A stretch of 64,000 nucleotides of DNA from Streptococcus panodentis (GTDB lineage: Bacteria > Bacillota > Bacilli > Lactobacillales > Streptococcaceae). Within the stretch, counting starts at the first letter, position 1. Every line of letters begins with the position of its first letter. Below are positions 32,136-40,972 of this stretch, in pieces. The stretch is from NCBI RefSeq assembly GCF_017884005.1, contig NZ_QFAY01000008.1, positions 34,050 to 98,049 of the forward strand, read 5' to 3'. The notes beneath the pieces were generated by a model. The model had not been told where the DNA came from, did no database searches, and saw only the letters and a program-made list of their open reading frames with translations. Made by a program: the position numbers and the translations under genes.

Positions 32136-33545
32136 TCAATGAGCGCGTAATTGTCGAAGCAAGCCTTTCAAGCTCCTATATTTATAGAGGCTATAAGCCA
32201 GATAGACCAGGCCATAGGATGCTGCAGCTAGATAAACTGGCAAAAACCAGTTGGAAGCGATAAAGACAAATGTCATCAGCAGCTCAATCCCCATATCCTT
32301 GACTACCGCAATCTGCATCCGCTTAGCTAGGATAACTTCTGCAAGGATACTTCTGACCGTCAGTAACAGCACGATAGAAAGGACTGTAGCATTTAGGTTG
32401 TGAAGGAAAACAGCAAAAACCAAGGTACTAGCAAAGCTCAAGAGCATAGCAGTGACATTCACTTTAAAAATCTGTCTCTCCATTCGCAATGCCTTTAGAT
32501 AGGTATTGATGAGCAATGCCATCTTGCCCTCGTAAACAGACATTGGAAAGACCAGAGCCATAAACATCAGCGACTCTTTGTAGGCTGGAAGCCAATGATC
32601 TAAGACTATTTTTAAAGGATAATATAACAAAAGCACGCCAAACATAACAATCATGAGGATATTGCGCAGCTGATCATAAATCTTTGGCAGCCTGCTCTCG
32701 TCTGTCCGTTTTAAAATCGGAAAAACAACTAGCCCAATGGCATTGATAAAAGTCATGAGCAGATTGGAAATGCTCAATGTCAAGGATACCTTCCCAAAGG
32801 TAGCAATATTCCAAACTCTCTGGATTCCCATCCTAACAGTTCCGATAATCAGCATACTGGCCACATTTGACAGCATGAGATTAATCCCGACTGCAATATT
32901 GCTGACCGTCTCTTGGAAGTCAAATGAGAACTGTCTGAGAGGTCGAAACGCCATATCCCTGCAGAGATACATGGCATAAAATAATGAAACGAACCGACCA
33001 ATCAAATCTGCATAAACCATGATTTTAAAGTCTCGAAAGCCAATGAAAACAAAGACCAACAAGAGCAGTAGATAAAGCAATCGATCGCCGCTGATAACAC
33101 AAGAGCTTTCTTTTAAGCGGTTGGTCATCTGCAAGACATAAACAAAGAAAAAGCGCAAATTCGTCACCAACATGGTGTAAGCCAAAAGCGTAAAGACAAA
33201 GCGGCTATTTGCATCTGTGATAAAGGCGGAAATCCCCAGCAAAAACAAGAGACCCACTCCTATCAAATAGGACAGCAGCATCAAAAATTGGGAGAAAAAC
33301 TTTGTCTTATCCAAATCATGATATTCCATCCCGCCATAGCGAAGATAAATACCGTCAGTCCAGCCCAGATGAATGAATCCTGCATAGGATAGATAGAAGA
33401 TATAGAGCTGCCAGTAGCCATACTCTTCCACCCCCATGATTTTAGGCAGAATCAAAACTACTAGAGACGTCACTAAAACAGTCAGCAGGTTGGATAAAAT
33501 GACATAAGAAAAATTAGCTGCTAATTTTTTAAATCCACTAGACAC
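32136..33545 (-). CDS. wzx: Polysaccharide repeat-unit flippase (Wzx)
   Basis: The 469-residue protein has about 12-14 hydrophobic segments and the MATE-like polysaccharide exporter form (FSYVILSNLLTVLVTSLVVL then ILPKIMGVEEYGYWQLYIFY at the N-terminus). It would flip undecaprenyl-linked repeat units across the membrane for polymerisation by Wzy. It is the last gene of the cps locus. Wzx proteins are too diverse to predict the sugar from sequence. Codons are more AT-rich than in the flanking housekeeping genes. Confidence 0.9.
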   Translation of the reverse strand: MSSGFKKLAANFSYVILSNLLTVLVTSLVVLILPKIMGVEEYGYWQLYIFYLSYAGFIHLGWTDGIYLRYGGMEYHDLDKTKFFSQFLMLLSYLIGVGLLFLLGISAFITDANSRFVFTLLAYTMLVTNLRFFFVYVLQMTNRLKESSCVISGDRLLYLLLLLVFVFIGFRDFKIMVYADLIGRFVSLFYAMYLCRDMAFRPLRQFSFDFQETVSNIAVGINLMLSNVASMLIIGTVRMGIQRVWNIATFGKVSLTLSISNLLMTFINAIGLVVFPILKRTDESRLPKIYDQLRNILMIVMFGVLLLYYPLKIVLDHWLPAYKESLMFMALVFPMSVYEGKMALLINTYLKALRMERQIFKVNVTAMLLSFASTLVFAVFLHNLNATVLSIVLLLTVRSILAEVILAKRMQIAVVKDMGIELLMTFVFIASNWFLPVYLAAASYGLVYLAYSLYKYRSLKGLLRQLRAH

Positions 33546-33556
33546 GCACCTACCTC

Positions 33557-34621
33557 CTAATCTCTCTTATCTGCTGCCATGCTCTGAATCAACCTCTGAA
33601 ACATGATTGTCAGATCTGTCTTAGCCTGCCAACCTAAGCTTTCAAGTTTATCCGTATTCAGACGAATCTTAACCGTCGGATTATAGCCCAGCTTTTCTAT
33701 ATTTTCCGCCAAATCAAAAACTAGCTTGGTCTTACTGCTGCCGCTTTGCTCAATGACCAGATCTGCCATCTCACGAATGGAAATAGCCGTTTCTTTATTG
33801 GCAACATTGTAAGCCTGCCCAGCCTGCCCTTTCAGCAGAATGTAGAAAATAGCCTCAACAGCATCCTTTGTATAACAGTAATTTCGAATAGTTTCCCCCT
33901 TGGTACGGAGAACAATATCTTTCTCCTCTATGACAGCGCGAGCAAACTGTGCAAAAACACGGTTGTCCTCATAAGCTACACCTGGTCCGAAGGTTTGTGA
34001 CAAACGAACTATTCGCGCCGGCACCTGATACTGATGATAGTATGCTGCGCTCAAGGACTCTGCCATACGTTTGCTCTCCGAGTAGCTGCTGCGAACACTG
34101 GTCGGGTCTAAATAACCATAGTCTGCTTCAGTAATACTGGATGCTTCCGGATTTGTGACCCCATAAACTTCAAGAGAGGACAGATAAACCATACTACGAA
34201 CCTGCTTGTCTCTCGCCAACTTCAGCATTTTTTCAGTGCCTCTGACTGCCAAAGCAATGGTCTCTACAGGATGCTCAACGAAAAAAGAGGAGTCCGTCGC
34301 ACTGGCTCCATGGATAATATAATCCAGTTTTTCGTCAATCCGCCAATCCGACAGCAAATCAGCATAGACAAGCTGTAAGTGCTCGCTTTGCAGAAAGGGG
34401 GCAAAAAGGATCTCTGCCTTTTGGCGGCTGCGGGCCAAACCCAACACTCTGATATTAGCATTATACAAAGCATTCAGAGCCAGCAAAGCAAAGACACAGT
34501 GGCTGCCCAAAAGTCCAGTAGCTCCTGTTATCAAGACGGTAACATTTCTCAGGTCTTTGAAAATAGGACTGGTCGCAGCCAAGTCTGTCATATCTTCTTC
34601 TAACATCGTATTCTTTTTCAT
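33557..34621 (-). CDS. NAD-dependent sugar epimerase/dehydratase (extended SDR)
   Basis: The protein of about 354 residues has a Rossmann start VTVLITGATGLLGSHCVFAL and the SDR catalytic YSESK (SVRSSYSESKRMAE), with SSLEVYG carrying the catalytic Ser. It resembles UDP-glucuronate decarboxylase and dTDP-glucose dehydratase relatives. Its ATG at 34619-34621 is one base after the stop of the IspD-like gene, so both are coupled. I infer that it modifies the sugar or sugar alcohol activated by that cytidylyltransferase; the substrate is unknown. A start at 34606 is also possible. Confidence 0.85.
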   Translation of the reverse strand: MKKNTMLEEDMTDLAATSPIFKDLRNVTVLITGATGLLGSHCVFALLALNALYNANIRVLGLARSRQKAEILFAPFLQSEHLQLVYADLLSDWRIDEKLDYIIHGASATDSSFFVEHPVETIALAVRGTEKMLKLARDKQVRSMVYLSSLEVYGVTNPEASSITEADYGYLDPTSVRSSYSESKRMAESLSAAYYHQYQVPARIVRLSQTFGPGVAYEDNRVFAQFARAVIEEKDIVLRTKGETIRNYCYTKDAVEAIFYILLKGQAGQAYNVANKETAISIREMADLVIEQSGSSKTKLVFDLAENIEKLGYNPTVKIRLNTDKLESLGWQAKTDLTIMFQRLIQSMAADKRD

Positions 34622-34622
34622 A

Positions 34623-35345
34623 TTAACCAAAAATTTGTGCATTTTCTCGCGCCTCATAGATTGCCCTGAAAATATAGAAATCTGACGGAGTTGTTATTTT
34701 GATGTTTTCACTGCTTCCCATAACTGTATGAAGCGGCAGCCCAAAATAGCGAGCCAACGTAGCAGAGTCGGTCATATCAAACTGACCTTCTGCCTGAGCC
34801 TTTAAATGCAGGGAATGAATCTTTGAAAGCACAAAGGTCTGAGGAGCAACAGCTGTCTGACAGGTTGAGCGTTCAATGACCTGATTGATTACATCTGCTT
34901 CATCTACCTGAATGACTGTTTCGATGACAGGCTTAACCGTGATGGCTGCTCCATGCTTCTTGGCCGCTTCAATATTTTTAGAGATAATCTCTCCGTCAAT
35001 CAAGGGTCGAACGCCATCGTGAATCAAAACATAATCATCATCATTTTGATATTTTTTCCGTAAGGCTGCCAGACCATTGAAGATAGACATTTGCCCAGTC
35101 TCTCCGCCAGGAACAACTTGACTGACTTTTTTGATATTAAATCTAGCCAGCAAATCTCTGCAGTAGTCTAACCACCCCTCCACGCAGACAACAACAATGT
35201 CTGTCACTGCCGGATGGGCCTCAAAATGCTCAATTGTGTGAATAATAATAGGCTTGCCATGCAGCTCCAAAAACTGCTTGGGCAGGGTTTTGGTATTCAT
35301 ACGGCTGCCTGTGCCACCTGCGAAAATCAAGGCCGTTGTTGTCAT
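34623..35345 (-). CDS. IspD/TarI-like cytidylyltransferase
   Basis: The 240-residue enzyme has the CTP-binding loop IFAGGTGSRMNTKTLPKQFL, VLIHDGVRPLIDGEIISKN and QTAVAPQTFVLSKIH. Family members make CDP-methylerythritol (IspD) or CDP-ribitol (TarI/Bcs1). Streptococci use the mevalonate route, and this copy sits in a capsule locus, so it more likely activates a polyol or sugar phosphate for polysaccharide assembly. It overlaps wzy by 4 nt. No TarJ-type alcohol dehydrogenase is adjacent; an SDR follows instead. Confidence 0.88.
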   Translation of the reverse strand: MTTTALIFAGGTGSRMNTKTLPKQFLELHGKPIIIHTIEHFEAHPAVTDIVVVCVEGWLDYCRDLLARFNIKKVSQVVPGGETGQMSIFNGLAALRKKYQNDDDYVLIHDGVRPLIDGEIISKNIEAAKKHGAAITVKPVIETVIQVDEADVINQVIERSTCQTAVAPQTFVLSKIHSLHLKAQAEGQFDMTDSATLARYFGLPLHTVMGSSENIKITTPSDFYIFRAIYEARENAQIFG

Positions 35346-36667
35346 ACAGATACTTTCCTTCCTCTCGTTGTAAATCTTACCCTGCTAAACAAATCAATTG
35401 CTATATAAATAGCAAAGGCATAGACAATCCGATTAATATGGGTTGTCAGCAGCGACAGCAGTGTTTCCTGAAAAAATGAAATAACCAAAGGATACGCAAA
35501 CAAGGCGAAAACGATGACCTTCAGTGGGGTGAAATAGCGTTTTTTTATAGAATAGTAGAAACTTCCATAAAAGAAGCCATAAACAAGCTGCAGGATTAGA
35601 ACTGAAAAATAGCCAAAATCCTTGATAAAATAGTAGTAAATCGTATAAACATTGGTTTTGTCACCATTAAAGTGAATGACCGGCAAAAAAGGAGTCAAGT
35701 CATAGCTGGATAGACCCAGAGACTTTAAGGTCCCGTAGACAGCAATAAGAGTATTTTCTCCAAAGACCTGATTATTATCATAAAGAGAAGGATTTTTCAG
35801 ATAATAGTCAAGAGCTTGTATGGGAGATCCCATATACTTTATCAAATTATCCAAGATCCCTAGCTCTGCTTGACTATCTACACGGTTCAGAACGAAGGTT
35901 CCAATAACCATAAACAAACCTAGGAAAACAAGACCGATTGTCAGCAGCATTCGAAAAAGCTTCTTGCCATAGCGGCGGTCTTTCCATGAATAATATTTCG
36001 AGAAAAATAAGATATATAAAATAGCATACCCTGAAATCAGACCAAGCAATTCCGTCCGTCCGGTCGACAAGAGGGAAATTCCCAGAGAAATCATACTAAT
36101 CAACAGCAATTTCCCCTTATAAAAAATACTATCCTGCCCCGAAAAAAGAGACTCACAGAAAAAGTAGAAGAAAACAATTCCTAAGGAAAAGTTAATCCGC
36201 AATAAGTTCAGACTAAGGCGACTGAGAGAGAAATCATAATTTGTCGTCATATGCCGAGCCAGCTCAATCGTTCTAAATACTCCACCTGGCAACTGCTTGC
36301 TCTGCGCTGCCAGATAAACTAGCTCAGAATAAACAAATCTAATCGCAAAAGCAAAAAAGAGGAGAACTAACAAAACACAGAGATTGCTCACTTTTATCTG
36401 ACTGAGTTTGATTTCCAACTTTCTTTCAGCAAACAAATTCGATGACAGCAAAACCCCCATTAAAAAAACAGCATTACCAATAAGGATGATAATGACGGTT
36501 ATCAGGGAAATTTCTTCCCCCCATCTGGATGAGTAAAATGCAGTAGAAATACTAGCAATCAGCCATACTGCCAAGTATATAAAGACTGGGTTTGCATAGT
36601 CTTTTCCCATCATTCTGACTGTCAAAAACAATAGGAAAAGACCACCCAAAATTAGTAAAAAAACCAT
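35342..36667 (-). CDS. wzy: Polysaccharide polymerase (Wzy-like)
   Basis: The 441-residue membrane protein has about 11-12 hydrophobic segments and a large external loop (roughly residues 280-340, LGILDNLIKYMGSPIQALDY then a NPSLYDNNQVFGENTL stretch), the form of O-antigen/capsule polymerases of the oligosaccharide repeat unit polymerase family. It joins repeat units on the outer face of the membrane. Its start overlaps the licD-like stop (TAATG). Codon use is AT-rich. Confidence 0.85.
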   Translation of the reverse strand: MVFLLILGGLFLLFLTVRMMGKDYANPVFIYLAVWLIASISTAFYSSRWGEEISLITVIIILIGNAVFLMGVLLSSNLFAERKLEIKLSQIKVSNLCVLLVLLFFAFAIRFVYSELVYLAAQSKQLPGGVFRTIELARHMTTNYDFSLSRLSLNLLRINFSLGIVFFYFFCESLFSGQDSIFYKGKLLLISMISLGISLLSTGRTELLGLISGYAILYILFFSKYYSWKDRRYGKKLFRMLLTIGLVFLGLFMVIGTFVLNRVDSQAELGILDNLIKYMGSPIQALDYYLKNPSLYDNNQVFGENTLIAVYGTLKSLGLSSYDLTPFLPVIHFNGDKTNVYTIYYYFIKDFGYFSVLILQLVYGFFYGSFYYSIKKRYFTPLKVIVFALFAYPLVISFFQETLLSLLTTHINRIVYAFAIYIAIDLFSRVRFTTRGRKVSV

Positions 36668-37590
36668 TATCTTCCTTCTATTAATTCAACCCAATTATCT
36701 CTCAATCTGACATGACGCTCTGTCTGCTCTTTCTTTTCAGGCGGCGTCATATAGTCACCATAGCGATTCGTCAGATACTTATCTGCATCATTCGGTCCAT
36801 CAAACTCATATCCTTCAAAGGAATACTTCTTAGCTGGGTAGAAACTTTCATAGTCGATCGTCTCTCCCAAGTAGCCTTTTACGCCATAAGCAATGGTTAT
36901 TTTTGAAGTCTTCTTATTGGACTGGATAAGCCTCTCCATCAGCTTGTACATATTGGCCGGTCCCATGATAAAAGAAGGAAAGCCTACAAGCCTTCTAATC
37001 CAAAGATTTTTTCTGAGTTCCTTAGATTCTTTAGCCATATAAGTCAGATGCGGTGTGAACTTCGTATAGCAGCGCGAGCTATTGTGTGACAGGTCTAATG
37101 CCCGAAAAATTAGCCCTTTAATCTTTCGAAGCATATCATTTTCTGGAACAAAGTCAATGGGCAGCATATCCAGATAGAGGTGTTTCTTCTTGCTGAAACC
37201 TTCTCCTAGAACATCGTAGTAAGTTAAGGACTTACTCTGTAGCTTCAGGACCTTGAAAACGCTGTCTGTCGCCTCAGCAGGGGAAATCAACTCGAAATCT
37301 TCGCTGTTTGCAAAAATATCCTGCAGACGATTATAATCTTCGCGGAACATCACCAAGTCGATGTCATCGTCCCAAGGTATATAGCCCCCGTGCCGCAAAG
37401 AACCAATCAGAGTTCCTGCAACCATATACGAATGAAGCTGATGACGATGACACTCTGCATCAAAAGCTTTATACATCTGTAAATAAGCTTTCTGCAACGC
37501 TTTTAACTTCTCGTCTGTAATCTTCTGATACATGGGACTGAAACGCTCTCCCAAAGCCAACTCCCATTCAATCTTACTTGTCCCTCTCAT
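36667..37590 (-). CDS. LicD-family phosphotransferase
   Basis: The 307-residue protein has the LicD core: YMVAGTLIGSLRHGGYIPWD followed by DDIDLVMFREDYNRL, where the Asp residues bind metal. LicD enzymes move phosphocholine from CDP-choline, and the related fukutin/FKRP move ribitol phosphate from CDP-ribitol. In this operon with an IspD-like cytidylyltransferase it probably adds a phosphodiester-linked group to the repeat unit. The start at 37590 is chosen from GGGAGG 7 nt upstream. C-terminal NRYGDYMTPPEKKEQ is also typical of the family. Confidence 0.9.
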   Translation of the reverse strand: MRGTSKIEWELALGERFSPMYQKITDEKLKALQKAYLQMYKAFDAECHRHQLHSYMVAGTLIGSLRHGGYIPWDDDIDLVMFREDYNRLQDIFANSEDFELISPAEATDSVFKVLKLQSKSLTYYDVLGEGFSKKKHLYLDMLPIDFVPENDMLRKIKGLIFRALDLSHNSSRCYTKFTPHLTYMAKESKELRKNLWIRRLVGFPSFIMGPANMYKLMERLIQSNKKTSKITIAYGVKGYLGETIDYESFYPAKKYSFEGYEFDGPNDADKYLTNRYGDYMTPPEKKEQTERHVRLRDNWVELIEGR

Positions 37591-37594
37591 TTTC

Positions 37595-38554
37595 TTACCT
37601 CCCAAACTTTTTCAATAATTTTCTGGCGACTCCATTTAATGAGTAGGTATAGACTATATCACTAACGAAGTCTTTTATTGATTTATACTCCCTTATTTGA
37701 AATAACAGCCCCAAGGCCAAAAATGGATTTCTAGACTGTAAAAATCTCAGTCTGCGCTCGGTCAGGGCCAAAGCTTTGTTAGCTTGCCGGCAAGCCTGCT
37801 CAGAAGCTTGGCGCTCTCTAGCAATTTTCAAAATAGACTCATAGCGTCTGACAACTTTTTGCAAATAATCGATTCTTGACCGTCTTGTTTTTGTAAAGCT
37901 GAGCGATGCAGCAGACTGAGTCACATTGGATTGATGGATACGGTGCTGGTCTAATATCTGACCAACATCAATGACTCGACCATAAAGAGGAGCTAGCATA
38001 CCAAACAAAACATCGTGATAATCAAACCCGGGATAGTCCGTGTACTGCTGCTGTATAATATCCGTCAGTACCGACCTTCGAAAAGCTGTCTGATAGCCTG
38101 ACGGCCAATTTTTCAGAAGATAGGCCAAGTCTCTCTCCCGTCTCTCTTCTGAAACCTTGGATTCCTTGATAATCTGACCGTCTTGGTCAATGACATACGA
38201 GCGGCCATATACCATTGCAGCTCCCGTCTCCGACAGCACTTTATACAAGGCTGCTGTTTTATCAGGCAGCCATTTATCATCCTGATCAGCAAAGAAAACA
38301 ACATCATGCTCAGCCAGGCCAGCTAATTTGATAAAAGTCTGATAATGGCCGATATTTTCTTGATTCTCAATCAACTGCCAATTCGTCAGCTGGTGCTTAG
38401 CGATATAATCCTTGACCAGTGCGACCGTCTGATCTGTCGAACAATCATCACAAATAATGACCTGATCCGCCTTCATCTTTTGCATCCGAATAGAATCCAG
38501 CTGCTCTAAAACAAAACCCGCTCCATTGTAGGTCGCCATTGCGATAGAAATCAT
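37595..38554 (-). CDS. Family 2 glycosyltransferase
   Basis: The 319-residue GT-A enzyme starts MISIAMATYNGAGFVLEQLD and has the nucleotide-sugar motifs IICDDCSTD and VVFFADQDDKWLPDKTAALY (DQD metal site), followed by a basic, helical C-terminal half that can lie on the membrane. It resembles rhamnosyl- or galactosyltransferases of streptococcal polysaccharide loci, but the donor cannot be read from sequence. It lies 4 nt from the licD-like gene. Confidence 0.9.
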   Translation of the reverse strand: MISIAMATYNGAGFVLEQLDSIRMQKMKADQVIICDDCSTDQTVALVKDYIAKHQLTNWQLIENQENIGHYQTFIKLAGLAEHDVVFFADQDDKWLPDKTAALYKVLSETGAAMVYGRSYVIDQDGQIIKESKVSEERRERDLAYLLKNWPSGYQTAFRRSVLTDIIQQQYTDYPGFDYHDVLFGMLAPLYGRVIDVGQILDQHRIHQSNVTQSAASLSFTKTRRSRIDYLQKVVRRYESILKIARERQASEQACRQANKALALTERRLRFLQSRNPFLALGLLFQIREYKSIKDFVSDIVYTYSLNGVARKLLKKFGR

Positions 38555-38641
38555 CTCTCCCCCTTCCTAAACTTTTCCCCCTATATGAAAGTCGCCCAGT
38601 TCCTGCACCTTCAAGCTTGACGGCTCGGCTCGTAAAAAAGA

Positions 38642-39460
38642 TTACTTCCTTCTGAGAACATATTTATAAATAAATGCTTTTATCCAAACCGGTGTCCCTA
38701 CAAAAACACGAATCAGCAGCATGTTTTGAAAATACTGGCTTCTCTTTAGCATGCCTTGTGCCAACAGAAAAGTGTTGACAACTTTCCAGCTGGCAATCTG
38801 CTCCTTCTGGCTTCTTCTCACATGCATGCCGTTTCCGACACGCGCATAGACAAGAACCTGATCAAGATTGGCAAAACGACAGCCCTGAGAAGCCATTCTG
38901 GCCCAAAGATAATAGTCTTCCACTAAAGGTAAGGACTTGTAATTGCCAGCTTTTAAAACTGCTTCTTTCCTGAAAAAGACTGTCATGTGGCAGAAAGGAT
39001 TCCTGCGCTGCAGCCTCCTAACTATCTCTTCATGAGAGATAGGCATCCTTTTCTCGGCTACAGGCTGATCCGGCTCCGTATCAAACTCAATGATATGGCC
39101 ACCCAAAACATCTAGCTCCGGATGCTTCTCAATATAGGCCAACTGCTGCTGAAAGCGGTCGGCTGCCGCAATATCGTCTGTATCCATCCTAGCAATCCAA
39201 TCATAGGAACAAGCCTGAACTCCTTGATGCAAGGCCTCTCCCAGGCCGACATTTTTTTTTAAGGAAAGAACTTTGATCTCTAAAAATTTTTCCTGAAAAT
39301 ATCGAATGGTTTGATAGAGCTCGTCTGTCAGCGGTCCATCCTCCACAAGGACAAGCTCGTCTGGCTTGCAGCTTTGCTCTACAAGAACGCTATTCAGACT
39401 CTTTCTCAAAAAATCCGGATGCTCCTTTTGATAAACAGACATCAATACCGAAAATTTCAC
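38642..39460 (-). CDS. Family 2 glycosyltransferase
   Basis: The 272-residue GT-A enzyme begins MKFSVLMSVYQKEHPDFLRK and contains LVLVEDGPLTDE, the DxD-type ACSYDWIARMDTDDIAAADR and VGLGEALHQGV. Such enzymes often transfer galactose, galactosamine or rhamnose in capsule synthesis. An 87-nt gap separates it from the next glycosyltransferase, the largest break in the locus; that gap contains no obvious gene or terminator. Confidence 0.9.
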   Translation of the reverse strand: MKFSVLMSVYQKEHPDFLRKSLNSVLVEQSCKPDELVLVEDGPLTDELYQTIRYFQEKFLEIKVLSLKKNVGLGEALHQGVQACSYDWIARMDTDDIAAADRFQQQLAYIEKHPELDVLGGHIIEFDTEPDQPVAEKRMPISHEEIVRRLQRRNPFCHMTVFFRKEAVLKAGNYKSLPLVEDYYLWARMASQGCRFANLDQVLVYARVGNGMHVRRSQKEQIASWKVVNTFLLAQGMLKRSQYFQNMLLIRVFVGTPVWIKAFIYKYVLRRK

Positions 39461-39486
39461 AAATCACTACTCTCCATCATTCTAAA

Positions 39487-40347
39487 CTAGTTTCCCTTCT
39501 CTGTCTTTTCAATAGAGCTCCTAAAATCTGCAACTTGATAAGACTGTGAATACGCGGATAAATCTTTAGCATAGGTCAAATCTGAAAAGAGCTTATTCAG
39601 AGTTGCAGCACGTCTAGACAGGCCTTTTAAAATCCAATGAACAGCAGGCAGCAAGAACACTTTTTGACCATGCACTCTTTTTATCTCTCTGACTAACTGA
39701 GAAGTATTTACATAGTCCTGATTTTGAGGATAGAAAAGACCGCTGTCTTGATACTGAACAATCAATCTGATAAATTCACAAAGATTGTCAATATAAATCA
39801 TACTGCGCTGGTTGTTGACCAGCGGGAATATCGGTAGTTTTTGGGCCAGCTTGGACAGCCGCTGATAGTTTCCCTTAGCTTGACGGCCATAAACCATCGG
39901 TGGCCGGAGAATCGCAATACGAAATTTTTCACTCTCTAATGAGGACAAAAGCTGCTCCGCAGCCAGCTTGCTTTTGCCATAAAAAGAAGTCGGAAGCTCC
40001 GGTGTATCCTTCGTGATGACTCGGTCACCTAGCACTTCGCCATAGACACTCATACTGCTCATAAAGATAAACTGCTTGACACCTTCTTGCTTGGCCTTTT
40101 TCGCCAGCTCATAAGGCAGCTGAGTATTGACCTGATTGTACATTCCCTCCATTTCCTTTGCTGGATTGGAGATGTGAACAAGGGCCGCCAGATGCAAAAT
40201 CGTATCAAAAGATGAAAAATCCTTTTGCTTCCATATCTCCTCGCGAACATCCAGCTCCTCGACCTGAACATCCTCCAGCAAGGAAACATGCTTTTGAAAA
40301 CTCTGGCCGATGTAGCTGTTTGCTCCTGTAATCAATACTTTTTTCAT
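39487..40347 (-). CDS. NAD(P)-dependent sugar reductase/epimerase (SDR)
   Basis: The 286-residue SDR starts KKVLITGANSYIGQSFQKHV and has FIFMSSMSVYG and the catalytic SFYGKSKLAAEQLL. It is shorter than typical epimerases, as are the 4-keto reductases (WbpV-like) that act after a 4,6-dehydratase. A CapD-like dehydratase and an initiating sugar transferase are upstream in the same operon and its start overlaps the transferase stop. I infer that it makes the 6-deoxy amino sugar that starts the repeat unit. Confidence 0.87.
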   Translation of the reverse strand: MKKVLITGANSYIGQSFQKHVSLLEDVQVEELDVREEIWKQKDFSSFDTILHLAALVHISNPAKEMEGMYNQVNTQLPYELAKKAKQEGVKQFIFMSSMSVYGEVLGDRVITKDTPELPTSFYGKSKLAAEQLLSSLESEKFRIAILRPPMVYGRQAKGNYQRLSKLAQKLPIFPLVNNQRSMIYIDNLCEFIRLIVQYQDSGLFYPQNQDYVNTSQLVREIKRVHGQKVFLLPAVHWILKGLSRRAATLNKLFSDLTYAKDLSAYSQSYQVADFRSSIEKTEKGN

Positions 40348-40958
40348 CAGCTCTGCTCTCTCTTCTCCGTCTTCCCTGTTCCGCCTTCGACAACCCCTTC
40401 ACTCTTGGCAACACTTTTAATCGTAGCAAAGAAACAGCGAACGTCTAGGCTAAAAGATAGGTGTTGGACATAATAACCGTCCAATTCAGCCTTTTTTGCG
40501 ATTGGCAGTTCATCTCGTCCGTGAATCTGAGCCCATCCTGTCAGTCCCGGCAAAATATCATTGGCCCCATAGCGTTCCCGCTCTTCAATCAAATCATTCT
40601 GATTCCAAAGAGCTGGACGCGGCCCAATGATACTCATATCTCCTACAAAAATATTCCAAATCTGGGGCAGTTCGTCCAAAGAAGTCTTTCTGAGAAATTT
40701 GCCGGTGCCGGTAATCCACTGCTCAGGATTTTCCAGCAGGTGCGTTGGGGTATCTTTCGGCGTATCCACGCGCATGGTACGGAATTTAAGAATATTAAAA
40801 TGTTTTTTATGCAAGCCTACTCGTTTTTGCTTGAAGAGCACTGGCCCTTTTGAATCCAGCTTGATCGCTAAGATTATGGCAAGAAATAAAGGAGATAAAA
40901 GAATCATCCCTGTTAATGACAACAGAATATCCAGCCCTCTTTTTACTGATTTATACAT
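40347..40958 (-). CDS. Initiating sugar transferase (short, PglC-like)
   Basis: The 203-residue monotopic phosphoglycosyl transferase puts the first sugar phosphate on undecaprenyl phosphate. It contains KRGLDILLSLTGMILLSPLF (re-entrant helix), GPVLFKQKRVGLHKKHFNIL, KFRTMR and RKTSLDELPQIWNIFVGDMS with the catalytic Asp-Glu, then GPRPAL and LPGLTGWAQI. It lacks the large N-terminal membrane domain of WchA/CpsE, so the first sugar is probably not glucose; an acetamido 6-deoxy sugar fits the adjacent dehydratase. Confidence 0.92.
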   Translation of the reverse strand: MYKSVKRGLDILLSLTGMILLSPLFLAIILAIKLDSKGPVLFKQKRVGLHKKHFNILKFRTMRVDTPKDTPTHLLENPEQWITGTGKFLRKTSLDELPQIWNIFVGDMSIIGPRPALWNQNDLIEERERYGANDILPGLTGWAQIHGRDELPIAKKAELDGYYVQHLSFSLDVRCFFATIKSVAKSEGVVEGGTGKTEKREQS

Positions 40959-40972
40959 TTTTTCCTCATCTC

